Below are positions 18,701 to 26,649 of a DNA stretch of 33,554 nucleotides, in pieces. Position numbers and translations under genes: made by a program. The stretch lies in the NCBI GenBank assembly GCA_028819305.1, contig JAPPLY010000039.1, positions 1 through 33,554 of the forward strand. Direction: 5' to 3'. The notes under the pieces are model-generated. The model searched no databases. It saw only the letters and a program-made list of their open reading frames with translations, and was not told where the DNA came from. Position 1 is the first letter of the stretch. Every line of letters begins with the position of its first letter. This DNA is from Bdellovibrionales bacterium (lineage in GTDB: Bacteria; Bdellovibrionota; Bdellovibrionia; Bdellovibrionales; UBA1609).

Positions 18701-19236
18701 TACATGGAACTTATATAGGATCAAGAAGAACTATTCAAAAGAACAAGTATATGCTTGTACTTCAAGTATTTTTAAATAGCTTTGTTGTTGATTACCTTAT
18801 TAGAAAAAGAATATCTGCAAATATTACCCAAAACTATATCAAGTCTTTAAAAATTCCAAGACTCACAGAAAAAGACCCTTTTTTTAAAGAGCTTGTTGAA
18901 AGATCAGCAAAACTCACTTGTATTGGAAAAGAATTTAATGAACTGGCTGATGAAGTTGGCATCCAAAGAGGTGGGGTTAAAGATGAACAGGAACGTTGGA
19001 GAATACAAGGTGAAATAGATGCTATAGTAGCTTATGTTTATGGTCTAAATTTGGATGAATTTGAATATATCCTTAGCACTTTTACAACCGGTAAAAATCA
19101 AGAACGCTTACAAACTCTTAAAAAACATGCCCTTGCAGCTTTTAAAAAACGCAGAAAACAGAAAAGTGTATCAAACAAGGCTGATCCCTCCCGTAAAGCT
19201 TTAAAAAAAATTCAGCCCTTAAGAAAAACCAGTTGA
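15709..19236 (+). CDS. Eco57I-type N6-adenine DNA methyltransferase (type IIG/BREX-like)
   Basis: Large DNA methylase that adds a methyl group to adenine, probably the self-marking arm of a restriction or anti-phage system. In 1175 residues: an N-terminal helical region with LILNRLMFIWFLQKKGF (about 190-205); the conserved SPDIMGYIFEKYI and LGAYYTRDEI; SAM-binding motif I DPAVGSGAFL at 399-408; catalytic NPPW at 649-652; then a putative target-recognition region (HLPLYKGEAIYQYEFN, VIRTVASNTNERSLI, and LNSFVVDYLIRKRIS). I see no PD-(D/E)XK nuclease motif in the N-terminal part, so unlike classical type IIG enzymes it may rely on separate nucleases. The start ATG has no clear ribosome-binding site. 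Two small genes and a PLD-SNF2 helicase follow on the same strand. Confidence 0.85.
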   Translation: MDISQLREHLTHFQFNKMFEVLGWEHPTGPKLGEFKITGHPVSYSVLAEISSVPVLKFSQDTLKQFESNSARKKFHKELKNQHHKHLALFSDEENFFSLSYLSKEGQVRTHSYFKGQNSDYFISKLAGIHFGIEDEPNISEIGNKLEKAFDTEEVTKRFFENFKSNHNSFLKYIDGIKSEEEKKWFASLILNRLMFIWFLQKKGFVNTDFYYLETKLNESKKRGKDRYYSEFLTLLFFEGFAKKPKERSNQATKLLGKIKYLNGGLFVPHPIEEKYKNKIKVQDKAFDETFVIFRKYNWSLQGKEGKSDNEISPDIMGYIFEKYINELQQKSLGAYYTRDEITSYLSRTTIQKCVLEKVNNKGYKFETIADMLHKRDAPLCKLLLTNEDSILNTLTVLDPAVGSGAFLVSAMKELIDIYSPIIGKIETLADRDLTDWLKSFKEKNKSALYGIKKNIILKNLYGVDIMKEATEVCKLRLFLSLVSSALKIEELEPLPNMDFNIMCGNSLIGFLKEAKQAQEGEEQLKWDAVLGESYQQIKDRYNRMVNQYKNKALSFEKLKELKYKISNFMEENNFKLNRVLADKCKEKGLKYSEITDIQGKKKIFGKKRFVLPEDFSSKEDSRNLKPFHWDFAFNEIMNKGGFDIIITNPPWEKVKTEDREFFHKYDKSIDKKKTKKEAVKKKKKELLKQSEIKQDYLKTEEFYQFQRDYFSKLYQYQSGKIININGTEKQASADMDTYRLFTERCFELLVENGFFGIVLPSGLHKDDGAIGLRRELLFKKAKIEGLIDFQNQMSNGKGKIFEGVHPQLKFLLLNLKKDKPQDEFPCQFMERDLNILNEYKFPKNPSMKQSINEIRKLSPRDCSIIEFKTQRDIDLFKKTSKFPMLGKHIDNLWNPEFYSELHEKNDSHLFKTQKLSDDHLPLYKGEAIYQYEFNHNLSYVNRHVSINSKKVRGKGFPFKNKCYKNYRLVIRTVASNTNERSLISAVIPKNRFFAHSLHGTYIGSRRTIQKNKYMLVLQVFLNSFVVDYLIRKRISANITQNYIKSLKIPRLTEKDPFFKELVERSAKLTCIGKEFNELADEVGIQRGGVKDEQERWRIQGEIDAIVAYVYGLNLDEFEYILSTFTTGKNQERLQTLKKHALAAFKKRRKQKSVSNKADPSRKALKKIQPLRKTS

Positions 19237-19620
19237 TATTTTTTGCTTGTAGAGAAAAAATGGTATAAAGTCTTAATAAAAGCTTATTTTTTTCAAACAA
19301 AGCGTCAAAATGTGCTTTTTAAAGCGTTTTTTAATTTGGGATTTTATAATTTTAAATATACAATAGAAGAAATTTTCTTTATATGACAAAGTAAACCACA
19401 TTCAAAGACAGGTCTAACAGACAGATTGTGTTAAAAAACAATCCCTTGATCTGCCGGAAATTGAAAACTTAATGACAATTAATAGCCATTTGGAAAAAAG
19501 TCATAAAACAAAGATATCTTATCAAAAAAAGAAAGAACTCAGCTACATCACTTTTGTTTAAACAAATTAATAAAGAGGGCTTTTTAGTTTTAAAAAACTA
19601 AAATCAAACCGGAGGCTTTT
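19237..19620 (+). other. Gap inside the island; possible short remnant and hairpin
   Basis: About 380 AT-rich bases. A coding-like stretch at about 19435-19560 (LDLPEIENLMTINSHLEKSH) ends in TAA and may be the tail of a lost gene. A perfect inverted repeat TTTTAGTTTT/AAAACTAAAA (19582-19603) has a 2-bp loop and lies just before the GGAGG ribosome-binding site of the next gene, so it could influence its expression. Confidence 0.4.
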
Positions 19621-19824
19621 ATGTCCAATCAAAATAAAGAGCAAGTAGCAAAAAACAGTCAAGAGGACCAGAAAAAAAAACCAACATACTGGGAAAGAGT
19701 GATCCAAGGAAAAGGGACAGTCGCTGAACCCTGGCCAACAGCAGAAGAACTATGGAATGATCCCGAAGTGCAAAAATCTATTCAAGATCATAATCAATCA
19801 GTCAAAAAAAGAAGTGGATTATAA
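19621..19824 (+). CDS. Small polar protein of unknown function in the defence-like island
   Basis: A 67-residue, highly charged protein without hydrophobic segments or cysteines, carrying an aromatic patch (KPTYWERVIQGKGTVAEPWP). I do not recognise it. A strong GGAGG lies about six bases before the ATG, which argues that it is expressed. It ends 6 bp before the membrane-protein gene, and both lie between the methylase and the helicase, so they are likely co-transcribed. A role as regulator or accessory of the island is inference only. Confidence 0.6.
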   Translation: MSNQNKEQVAKNSQEDQKKKPTYWERVIQGKGTVAEPWPTAEELWNDPEVQKSIQDHNQSVKKRSGL

Positions 19825-19830
19825 GAGCGT

Positions 19831-20478
19831 ATGTTGGATTTGCATAATGTTCTATGGGTGATCCCTGGAGTGATTTTTATTCATTTTTATAATAAAAGAA
19901 GACCTGACGATACAATCAGCTTGTCCGGCTGGCCATATTTGTTTTTTCTTGTCGTTATAGCGGCACTCACCTGGCTACCTGCTGAATTTATAGTCAAATC
20001 TGACCTCTTGAATATTAAAACCTTTTTGGTCAGCTATCTTGGCGTCAACGAAAACACAATTATATTGCTGATTGCAATTATTTGCGCTTTTATGTGGTTC
20101 TTATTTGCCCAAGGGGGAGCTGTTTCCCGATGGATATTCTTACCGGCATACGACAACTTTTATAAAAAATGTATTGAATGGGAAAACAAAGAAATTTTAC
20201 TCACTCTTAAAAATGAAAAAGCTTATCACTGTCTTTTATGGAAATACCCTGAAAATCCAAAATCAAGACATGAATCACAAACCATCTCCATAATACCTTA
20301 TAAAAGCGGATACAGAGATGAGAAAACAAAAGAGGTGGTATGGAACACTTATTATCCTGAATACCGAGATAAATCCGATCTTGTCAATATGGAAGTGATT
20401 ATTCCAAGAACTGAAATAATCACTTTCGGAAAATTTAGCAAGAGAACTTTTGAACATTTTGAAAAACAACAATCTTAA
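19831..20478 (+). CDS. Three-helix membrane protein of unknown function in the island
   Basis: The 215-residue product has three hydrophobic segments (about 5-19, 34-52 and 76-93, the last ILLIAIICAFMWFLF) followed by a cytoplasmic domain of about 110 residues. The domain has a beta-rich look, starting with ILLTLKNEKAYHCLLWKYP and containing IPYKSGYRDEKTKEVVW. I cannot assign a family; small membrane proteins with a similar SGYRDE-T strand are faintly familiar but unverified. It lies 39 bp before the helicase gene. A membrane protein between a methylase and a helicase is unusual for classical restriction systems and could be a sensor or effector. Confidence 0.65.
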   Translation: MLDLHNVLWVIPGVIFIHFYNKRRPDDTISLSGWPYLFFLVVIAALTWLPAEFIVKSDLLNIKTFLVSYLGVNENTIILLIAIICAFMWFLFAQGGAVSRWIFLPAYDNFYKKCIEWENKEILLTLKNEKAYHCLLWKYPENPKSRHESQTISIIPYKSGYRDEKTKEVVWNTYYPEYRDKSDLVNMEVIIPRTEIITFGKFSKRTFEHFEKQQS

Positions 20479-20517
20479 CTGCATAATAAAGTATAACTTG
20501 AGAGTGAAATCCAACCA

Positions 20518-23500
20518 ATGCCAAAAATATACGACAATAAGGAAGTTTCTTTTTTATCCGGCTTAAGTGATGCTTTAGGCCGCTCTCATAGGTCTGATAT
20601 TTGCACAGCTTACTTTAATCTTCGTGGCTGGAAAAAAATAGCCTCTCTCATTGATAAATATAAAGGAGAAGCAGGAAATCAATGTCGCCTGCTCTTAGGA
20701 ATGTATGCTCCTGACTGGCAACTAAGAAAAGAACTTTTACAGGATGAAAGAGAAGTTTGGGATGCTGATAATAAAAAAGCCAGAAGACTAAGAGCAAAGG
20801 CTCTTAAAAAATTTAAGAATCAGTTAATGACAGGTACTCCCTCTAATGAGGATGAGCAGGGCTTAAGAAAATTAGCTCGTCAGTTAAAAGAAAAAAAAGT
20901 AATCGTAAAATGTTTTACCCGCCATCCTCTTCATGCAAAGCTCTATTTAACTTTTAATCAAACAGAATTTGCCGGCAGAATTGGTTTTCTGGGGAGCAGT
21001 AATTTAACTTATGCCGGGTTGGAAAAAAATGGGGAGCTTAATATAGATGTTTTAGATCAGGAACCTTGCAAAAATTTAAGTAAATGGTTTGAGGACAAAT
21101 GGCAAGATCAATTTAGCTTGGACATATCACAAGAGATTATCAACCTTATTGAAGAGAGTTGGGCTGGGGAAGAGTTATTGCTTCCTTATCATATTTATAT
21201 GAAAATGGCTTGGCATCTTTCAGAAGATGCCAGAAAAGGACTAACAGACTTTTTTATCCCAAAAGAACTGAAAAACACCCTCTTTGATTTTCAATCTGCC
21301 GCTGTTCGTATAGCCGCTCGCCATGTTTATTATAAAAACGGAGTGTTGATTGGGGATGTGGTGGGACTTGGGAAAACCCTTATGGCTATAGCTACGGCTA
21401 AAATTCTGGAGGAGGAACATGGTTGGCAAAGTCTTATTTTATGTCCTAAGAATTTATATGCTATGTGGGATGAGCATATTCAAAAATGGCGCATTAGAGG
21501 CAGAGTTATCCCTATAAGTCAAGTTCAACAAAAACTACCTGATCTAAAAAGGCATCATATTGTAATTATAGATGAAAGCCATAATTTAAGAAATCCCCTT
21601 GGCAAAAGGTATCAGGTAGTTAAGGATTATATTACTCAAAATGACAGTAAATGCATTTTGCTTTCAGCTACCCCTTATAATAAGACTTATAAAGATTTAT
21701 CAAGCCAATTAGGACTTTTTATTGATTCTGATGCAGATTTAGGTATTCGCCCTAATAGATTTTTAAAAGAAGAAGGAAAGACTTTGGAAGGGCTTACTTC
21801 AACACTTAAAGCCTTTGAGGAATCCCCTTACCCGGAAGATTGGCAACAGCTTATGGCTCAATTTTTAGTGCGAAGAACAAGAAGTTTTATTAAAGACAAC
21901 TACGGAAAAAAGAATAAAAAAGGCAGGTATTATATAGAGGGTTCCGATGGAGGAAAAAAGTTTTTTCCTAAAAGAGTGGCCAAAACTATTTCATACAAAG
22001 TAGATGAACAATATAAAAGGCTTTTTTCAGAAGAGGTTGTAGATATGATAAACAATTTAAAATTAGCCAGATACGATTTAAACCAGTATAAGAAAAAGAA
22101 CTTAACAGGGCTTTCAATAGAAGAGAAAAATCTTTTTAAAGACTTAGAACGATCCCGTGCTCATCCTAAAGGATTTTGTCGGATTAACCTTTTTAAAAGA
22201 CTGGAAAGCAGTGGTTTTTCTTTTTTGCAATCTGTCCAGAGGCATATTTTAAGAAATTGTATTTTTATTTATGCTATTAACACCGGACAAGACCTTATAG
22301 TGGGTGAAAAAAGTGGTGAAGTGATTGCTGACGCCTTTGACGACAAAGAAGGAGGCATGATTGGCTTATCGGAAGAGGGTGAAGAGACAAGTTGGTTTTT
22401 TACAGATTTTAACTCATTTTATAAAAAAGCAGAAGAAGCTTATAAAAAATATAAAGAAAACACCAGCCGGAGCTTACGCTGGATTTCTTCTTCTTATTTT
22501 ACGGATAATCTAAAAGAAGATTTAAAAAAAGATACGGAGCTGTTTATTTCTCTCTTAAAGAAGTCAGAGAACTGGAATCCAGAGAAAGACCTTAAACTGA
22601 AAACACTTGAGGAGTTACTAAAAAACAGGATAGAAAAAAAGGTTTTGGTTTTTACTCAGTCCAGAGAGACAGCGGAGTATTTAATAAATCAACTTCAAAA
22701 TCGGGGATTAAAAAACTTAAGCCTTATAACAGGAGGAATGGATAATATTCAACCCATTATAAAACGATTTAGTTCGATCGGGTTTGAAAGTTCTGGATTT
22801 AAAGACCTGGATGCTCGGAGGAAAGAACCGAAAAGTACGGAAAAGCTTGTCCCCGTGAAAATGGGGATAATACCCGATGGGTATAACCCTATCAGTAATG
22901 AATTTGACATAAAAAAATCCAAAGAATCTGAAATTGATATTTTAATAACAACGGATGTTTTAAGTGAGGGGCAGAATCTTCAGGATTGTAATACAGTGAT
23001 AAATTACGATCTCCCTTGGGCTATTATTAAGCTGATTCAAAGGGTAGGACGAATTGACCGAATTGGACAAGAATCAGATAAAATTTTTTGCCATTCCTTT
23101 ATGCCTGATGAGGATTTAGAAAGACAAATCCAATTAAGGAATCGTATCCAAAATCGGCTTAAAGAAAATGCGGAGGTAATAGGAACAGATGAGCAATTTT
23201 TTGAAAATGAAAGGCAAGTTTTAATAGATTTATATAACGAAAAATCAGAAACTTTGGAAAAGGAAATGGCGGATGATATTGACCTCTCTTCTTTTGCCTT
23301 GGAGATATGGAACAAGGGTATAAAAAAAGACCCCACTTTGGAAGAAATAGTCAAGAATATGCCGGATGTAGTTCATTCATCAAAAGAGATTGAAAAGAAA
23401 GATCAATCTGAAGGAGTGTTGCTTTTTGCAAAATCTCATATAAACAATTATTTACTTTATCTTAATGAGGAAGGAAAAAGCATTAAAGAAGACCAGATGA

Positions 23501-23925
23501 GTATTTTAAAGCAAGCGGAATGCCAGCCGGATACCAGGCCTTTAAAAAGAACGGAAAAACATTATGAGATAGTTAAGTCAGGTTTGGAGGGTATCCATAA
23601 AAATCTTAGTAAATTTGGTTTATCCAACAGACTGGGAACCAGCCGAAACCCGAGAAGAAAACTCTTTGAAAAACTGGAGGGTATTTCTGAAAAAGACGAT
23701 GAAGAAAAACAAATTATGGATGATATTCATCGTTATCCTTTATCCAATGAGGCTGAAAATACTCTTAAAAGAATGTTCAGGAGAAAAATATCAGATAAGG
23801 AAATCCTTAACCTCGTTATGGAAAAATATAAGAACGAAACTCTTGTGAATAAAAAAGAGACTAAAAAAATGGATGAAACACCCCGGATTATATGCTCAAT
23901 GGGGCTTTTAAAAAAATCTACATAA
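20518..23925 (+). CDS. PLD-SNF2 helicase-like protein of the defence-like island
   Basis: An ATP-driven DNA translocase with an N-terminal phospholipase D-type nuclease-like domain, 1135 residues. PLD-like part (1-175): His139-Ala-Lys141 and GSSN (159-162), but the HKD aspartate is absent. SNF2 core: Walker A GDVVGLGKT (279-287), DESH (352-355), LLSATPYNKTYKD; C-terminal lobe: LVFTQSRETAEYL, LITGGM, ITTDVLSEGQNLQD and LIQRVGRIDRIGQ. This architecture occurs in restriction and anti-phage clusters beside methylases. Residues about 755-790, just before motif V, are encoded by a family C repeat and are not expected in relatives. A weak GAGAG precedes the ATG. Confidence 0.85.
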   Translation: MPKIYDNKEVSFLSGLSDALGRSHRSDICTAYFNLRGWKKIASLIDKYKGEAGNQCRLLLGMYAPDWQLRKELLQDEREVWDADNKKARRLRAKALKKFKNQLMTGTPSNEDEQGLRKLARQLKEKKVIVKCFTRHPLHAKLYLTFNQTEFAGRIGFLGSSNLTYAGLEKNGELNIDVLDQEPCKNLSKWFEDKWQDQFSLDISQEIINLIEESWAGEELLLPYHIYMKMAWHLSEDARKGLTDFFIPKELKNTLFDFQSAAVRIAARHVYYKNGVLIGDVVGLGKTLMAIATAKILEEEHGWQSLILCPKNLYAMWDEHIQKWRIRGRVIPISQVQQKLPDLKRHHIVIIDESHNLRNPLGKRYQVVKDYITQNDSKCILLSATPYNKTYKDLSSQLGLFIDSDADLGIRPNRFLKEEGKTLEGLTSTLKAFEESPYPEDWQQLMAQFLVRRTRSFIKDNYGKKNKKGRYYIEGSDGGKKFFPKRVAKTISYKVDEQYKRLFSEEVVDMINNLKLARYDLNQYKKKNLTGLSIEEKNLFKDLERSRAHPKGFCRINLFKRLESSGFSFLQSVQRHILRNCIFIYAINTGQDLIVGEKSGEVIADAFDDKEGGMIGLSEEGEETSWFFTDFNSFYKKAEEAYKKYKENTSRSLRWISSSYFTDNLKEDLKKDTELFISLLKKSENWNPEKDLKLKTLEELLKNRIEKKVLVFTQSRETAEYLINQLQNRGLKNLSLITGGMDNIQPIIKRFSSIGFESSGFKDLDARRKEPKSTEKLVPVKMGIIPDGYNPISNEFDIKKSKESEIDILITTDVLSEGQNLQDCNTVINYDLPWAIIKLIQRVGRIDRIGQESDKIFCHSFMPDEDLERQIQLRNRIQNRLKENAEVIGTDEQFFENERQVLIDLYNEKSETLEKEMADDIDLSSFALEIWNKGIKKDPTLEEIVKNMPDVVHSSKEIEKKDQSEGVLLFAKSHINNYLLYLNEEGKSIKEDQMSILKQAECQPDTRPLKRTEKHYEIVKSGLEGIHKNLSKFGLSNRLGTSRNPRRKLFEKLEGISEKDDEEKQIMDDIHRYPLSNEAENTLKRMFRRKISDKEILNLVMEKYKNETLVNKKETKKMDETPRIICSMGLLKKST
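22781..22886 (+). repeat. Repeat family C inserted in frame in the helicase gene
   Basis: The right part (22839-22886, GGAAAAGCTTGTCCCCGTGA through GGGTATAA) aligns with 9406-9453. The left part (22781-22814, GGTTTGAAAGTTCTGGATTT) aligns with intergenic 29698-29730. The helicase reading frame stays open across it. Confidence 0.75.
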
Positions 23926-23999
23926 AATATTTTATAAATCTAAAAGTTTAACTATACCAAACCAGTATAAGTTTTATGAAACGGCTTTTTTTACACCCG

Positions 24000-24092
24000 A
24001 GATTCCCGCTTTCGCGGGACGGGAAGCCACCAAAGTGGCTTTCAGTTTAGCAAATCTGGATTCCCATTTTCACGGGAATGACAAGAGCGGGG
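24000..24092 (-). repeat. Repeat family C composite between helicase and HNH genes
   Basis: ATTCCCGCTTTCGCGGGA, then GAAGCCACCAAAGTGGCTTTC, AGTTTAGCAAATCTGG and ATTCCCATTTTCACGGGAAT: three consecutive hairpins. The reverse complement matches units at 13435-13560. The small palindrome TATACCAAACCAGTATA lies nearby at 23952-23968. Confidence 0.8.
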
Positions 24093-24143
24093 AAAGAACA
24101 CCGGAGATTTGACAAAGAAAGAAACTTGTAGCAATTTTTCCTT

Positions 24144-24422
24144 ATGAAAGAATTATTCCTACCGGCGGATAAAGAATATATCAAGAAAGAAAGACAAAAA
24201 GCTAAAGAACTTAAAAAAACACTTTGGTGGCAAAACAAGCTGAATAAAAAAGAATGTTATTACTGTACAAAAAAATTTGATGTAAAAAACCTGAGTATGG
24301 ATCATCTGGTTCCCTTAGTACGCGGAGGGCGCAGCACAAAAAACAATGTAGTGGTAGCTTGTAAAAAATGTAATTCTGAAAAAAAATACAAAACTTTGGT
24401 TGAAATTCGTCTGAATAAGTAG
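24144..24422 (+). CDS. HNH endonuclease
   Basis: A 92-residue protein with a helical basic N-terminus and a complete HNH fold: Cys-Tyr-Tyr-Cys (CYYC) zinc pair, MDHLVPLVRGGRSTKNN (catalytic His and Asn) and a second pair in CKKCN. Such small McrA-like nucleases occur as homing-type, phage or restriction enzymes. It sits 220 bp beyond the helicase on the same strand, separated by a repeat, so it may or may not belong to the island. No clear ribosome-binding site precedes the ATG. Confidence 0.75.
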   Translation: MKELFLPADKEYIKKERQKAKELKKTLWWQNKLNKKECYYCTKKFDVKNLSMDHLVPLVRGGRSTKNNVVVACKKCNSEKKYKTLVEIRLNK

Positions 24423-24509
24423 AAATTATTCTACAAACCATATTTATAAAAGATTCTTGAATAATATGGAAAGTCTCCCCTTCTTTTATGAAGAGCAGTA
24501 TACCCATAG

Positions 24510-24540
24510 AGGTATTATCCCCGCTTCCACGGGAACAAAC
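24510..24540 (-). repeat. Short family C fragment
   Basis: TTATCCCCGCTTCCACGGGA (24516-24535), followed by ACAAACTT, resembles the CCCGCTTTCGCGGGGACAAG arm seen at 29678-29697. Only one hairpin is present. Confidence 0.45.
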
Positions 24541-24573
24541 TTTTGCGTAACTTTTTGGTTCTTTTAAAAAATA

Positions 24574-25074
24574 TTAGAAGTGTCTTCTCTTTCTTCCATA
24601 ATGATTTTTTTTGTTTTTATCAGTACCCCTTTTTCTTTTCTTTTCCCCTTTTTCAGAGACTTGTATTTTATTGATCTCCTGATCCTGTTCAACCAATATC
24701 CCTCCTAGAGAAGAACTACCCTCTGCTTTATCTTTAGAAAGCTGTTTTAAAAGTTGTTTTTTAACAGCCCCTCCCTGTTTGTGTCTTTCCACCTGTTCTG
24801 ACAAGTCAACAGTAACATCACCAAAACAAAACAACTGACAGGATAAGCGCCTGTTATCAATAAAGTATCCTCCTCCTATTAGTTCCACTTCCCGGGAGGA
24901 TGGGGGAAGAATATGGGCCTCCCCTTTTACAATATAGACACGACATTCTGCACAGGCACACATACCGTTACAGGATGAACTAACCGGTAGTTTATTCTCT
25001 TTCGCTAAATCCATTACACTCTGCCCTGGTTTTATTTCCAAAGACATGTTTTGAGGTAAAAATTTAACCTTCAT
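24574..25074 (-). CDS. fdx: ISC-type 2Fe-2S ferredoxin with basic C-terminal extension
   Basis: Electron carrier of the adrenodoxin/Fdx class, used mainly for iron-sulfur cluster assembly. The N-terminal ~105 residues form the ferredoxin fold with ligands Cys35, Cys41, Cys44 (SCNGMCACAEC) and Cys79 (RRLSCQ). The protein is 166 residues, against about 110 for typical Fdx. The extra C-terminal tail is highly charged and ends in a Lys/Arg/Asn-rich stretch (KGEKKRKRGTDKNKKN), suggesting nucleic-acid or membrane contact. Start by homology. It follows tyrS on the same strand after about 130 bp. Confidence 0.85.
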   Translation of the reverse strand: MKVKFLPQNMSLEIKPGQSVMDLAKENKLPVSSSCNGMCACAECRVYIVKGEAHILPPSSREVELIGGGYFIDNRRLSCQLFCFGDVTVDLSEQVERHKQGGAVKKQLLKQLSKDKAEGSSSLGGILVEQDQEINKIQVSEKGEKKRKRGTDKNKKNHYGRKRRHF

Positions 25075-25151
25075 CTTCTAAACTCCCTATACCCAGAGGG
25101 TATTATTTGTCCGAACTTCCTAGCCTCTTCAAACACAATCAGTATATTTTA

Positions 25152-25190
25152 ATGTTTAGATAAAAACCTACATGTCTGTCTTCATAAGAG
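25152..25190 (+). repeat. Partial repeat near family E
   Basis: AAAAACCTACATGTCTGTCT followed by TCATAAGAGA resembles the stretch beside the family E copy at 33500-33530 (AAAAACTATAGGTCTGTCTT). Only about 30 bp is shared. Confidence 0.35.
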
Positions 25191-25207
25191 AAGTGATCCT
25201 ACTAACA

Positions 25208-26455
25208 CTACATTACTTTTATTTTAGCAAACCTTCTCTTTCCCGCTTTCAGAATAAATTCGTCTCCCTTTTTTAAATCTATTTTGATTTTATCATCCTT
25301 GATTTTTTCTCCATTAATCTCCACAGCAGAGCCTTGAACCAGCCGCCGGGCCTCACTTGTAGAGGGAGAAAATCCCACCTCACGGATAAGATGGCATATC
25401 CACAACCCCTCCTCTTTAGGAGAAAAAATATGTTCCTGAATATCAGAAGGCATACCTTGCCTGGAAAAAATATTTTCAAAATGCTCTTTTTCTTTTTCCG
25501 CCGTAGAAGAATCATAAAACTGCCTTACAAAAAAACAAGCCAACTCTTTTTTAACTTCCATAGGATGCGCTTTCCCCGCTTTTAAGTCTTCCTTTAACTG
25601 TCTTATTTCCTCATTCGTCTTATCTGTGAGAAGTTCGTAATAACGAATCATCAATGGGTCACTGAGCTTCATTGTTTTACCGAAGATCTCCCTGGGAGAA
25701 TCTTCAATAGCAATATAATTATCATAGCTTTTGGACATTTTTTGCACTCCATCCGTGCCTTCTAAAACCGGTACTGTTAAAACACACTGCGGTTCCTGTC
25801 CGCTTCTTTTTTGAAGTTCCCTCCCTACCAGGAGATTAAACAACTGGTCTGTGCCCCCTAATTCCACATCCGCTTTTAAAACAACGGAATCATAACCCTG
25901 TACAAGAGGATACAAAAATTCATGAACACAGATGGATTTATTTGTTTTAAAACGTTTGGAAAAATCATCCCTTTCCAACATACGCGCGACTGTGTACTTA
26001 CTTGCTACAAAAATCAACTCTCCAGCTAGCATTTTATCCGTCCATTGGGAATTAAAACATATAGTTGTTTTATTCCGATCCAAAATTTTAAAAACCTGTC
26101 TGGAATAAGTTTTTGCATTCTCTTTGACCTCGGACGAGGTTAAAACCGGTCGCGTTTTATCCGAACCAGAGGGATCTCCTATTTGCGCTGTAAAATCCCC
26201 AATAAGAAAAATAATCTGATGCCCTAAATTCTGAAACTGCTTAAGTTTATTTAATAATACAGCGTGCCCTAAATGCAAATCGGGCCGACTGGGATCGAAA
26301 CCCGCTTTAATTTTTAAAGGTTTTTTCTGCGTAAAACTCTTCACCAGCTTTTTCAAAAGTTCCTCTTCCGAAACAAAATCAACAACTCCCGAACGGAGGT
26401 GATTCAACTGCTCTTCTGGACTCATCGGTTGGAAAGAAAAGGAAAATTTCTTCAT
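25208..26455 (-). CDS. tyrS: Tyrosyl-tRNA synthetase
   Basis: Charges tRNA-Tyr. The 415-residue class I synthetase contains the HIGH-type motif HLGH (residues 61-64), the KMSKS loop (239-243), tyrosine-pocket elements including [10 protein letters not shown], and a C-terminal S4 RNA-binding domain ([19 protein letters not shown]). ATG at 26455 is chosen since the preceding in-frame codon is TTG and AGAGG lies eight bases upstream. It follows rny at a distance of about 190 bp, a gap largely occupied by a family B repeat, so a shared transcript would carry that palindrome. Confidence 0.95.
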   Translation of the reverse strand: MKKFSFSFQPMSPEEQLNHLRSGVVDFVSEEELLKKLVKSFTQKKPLKIKAGFDPSRPDLHLGHAVLLNKLKQFQNLGHQIIFLIGDFTAQIGDPSGSDKTRPVLTSSEVKENAKTYSRQVFKILDRNKTTICFNSQWTDKMLAGELIFVASKYTVARMLERDDFSKRFKTNKSICVHEFLYPLVQGYDSVVLKADVELGGTDQLFNLLVGRELQKRSGQEPQCVLTVPVLEGTDGVQKMSKSYDNYIAIEDSPREIFGKTMKLSDPLMIRYYELLTDKTNEEIRQLKEDLKAGKAHPMEVKKELACFFVRQFYDSSTAEKEKEHFENIFSRQGMPSDIQEHIFSPKEEGLWICHLIREVGFSPSTSEARRLVQGSAVEINGEKIKDDKIKIDLKKGDEFILKAGKRRFAKIKVM

Positions 26456-26489
26456 CAAAAAACCTCTATTTCCTTAAAGTCCACTCCAA

Positions 26490-26606
26490 TTATACCAGTC
26501 CGGTTTAATCCTTTCTTTCGCAAGGGCAAGGTTTTCCGGCTGTCTTTTTTTTCTCTCCAGGGAAGAAAGTCTCTGAAGGGCCTTATTTCTATGCCGGTTC
26601 GGTATA
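26490..26606 (-). repeat. Palindromic repeat family B, copy 3
   Basis: Ends are TTATACCAGTCCGGTTTAAT (26490-) and ATGCCGGTTCGGTATATAA (-26609), inverted relative to each other. The centre carries the TTTTTTTTCTCTCCAGGGAA and GTCTCTGAAGG segments shared with the copy in ygfA. Located between rny and tyrS. Confidence 0.85.
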
Positions 26607-26649
26607 TAAATACGATGATATTTTGTTTCTGAAACATAAATAGCCCAAC

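Noticed and set aside
24144-24422. HNH gene as a group I/II intron or intein part
   Set aside because: No interrupted host gene or intron structure is seen around it.
26455-26637. 60-codon minus-strand open frame before tyrS
   Set aside because: It is the family B element read in another frame and its last codons overlap the tyrS start.
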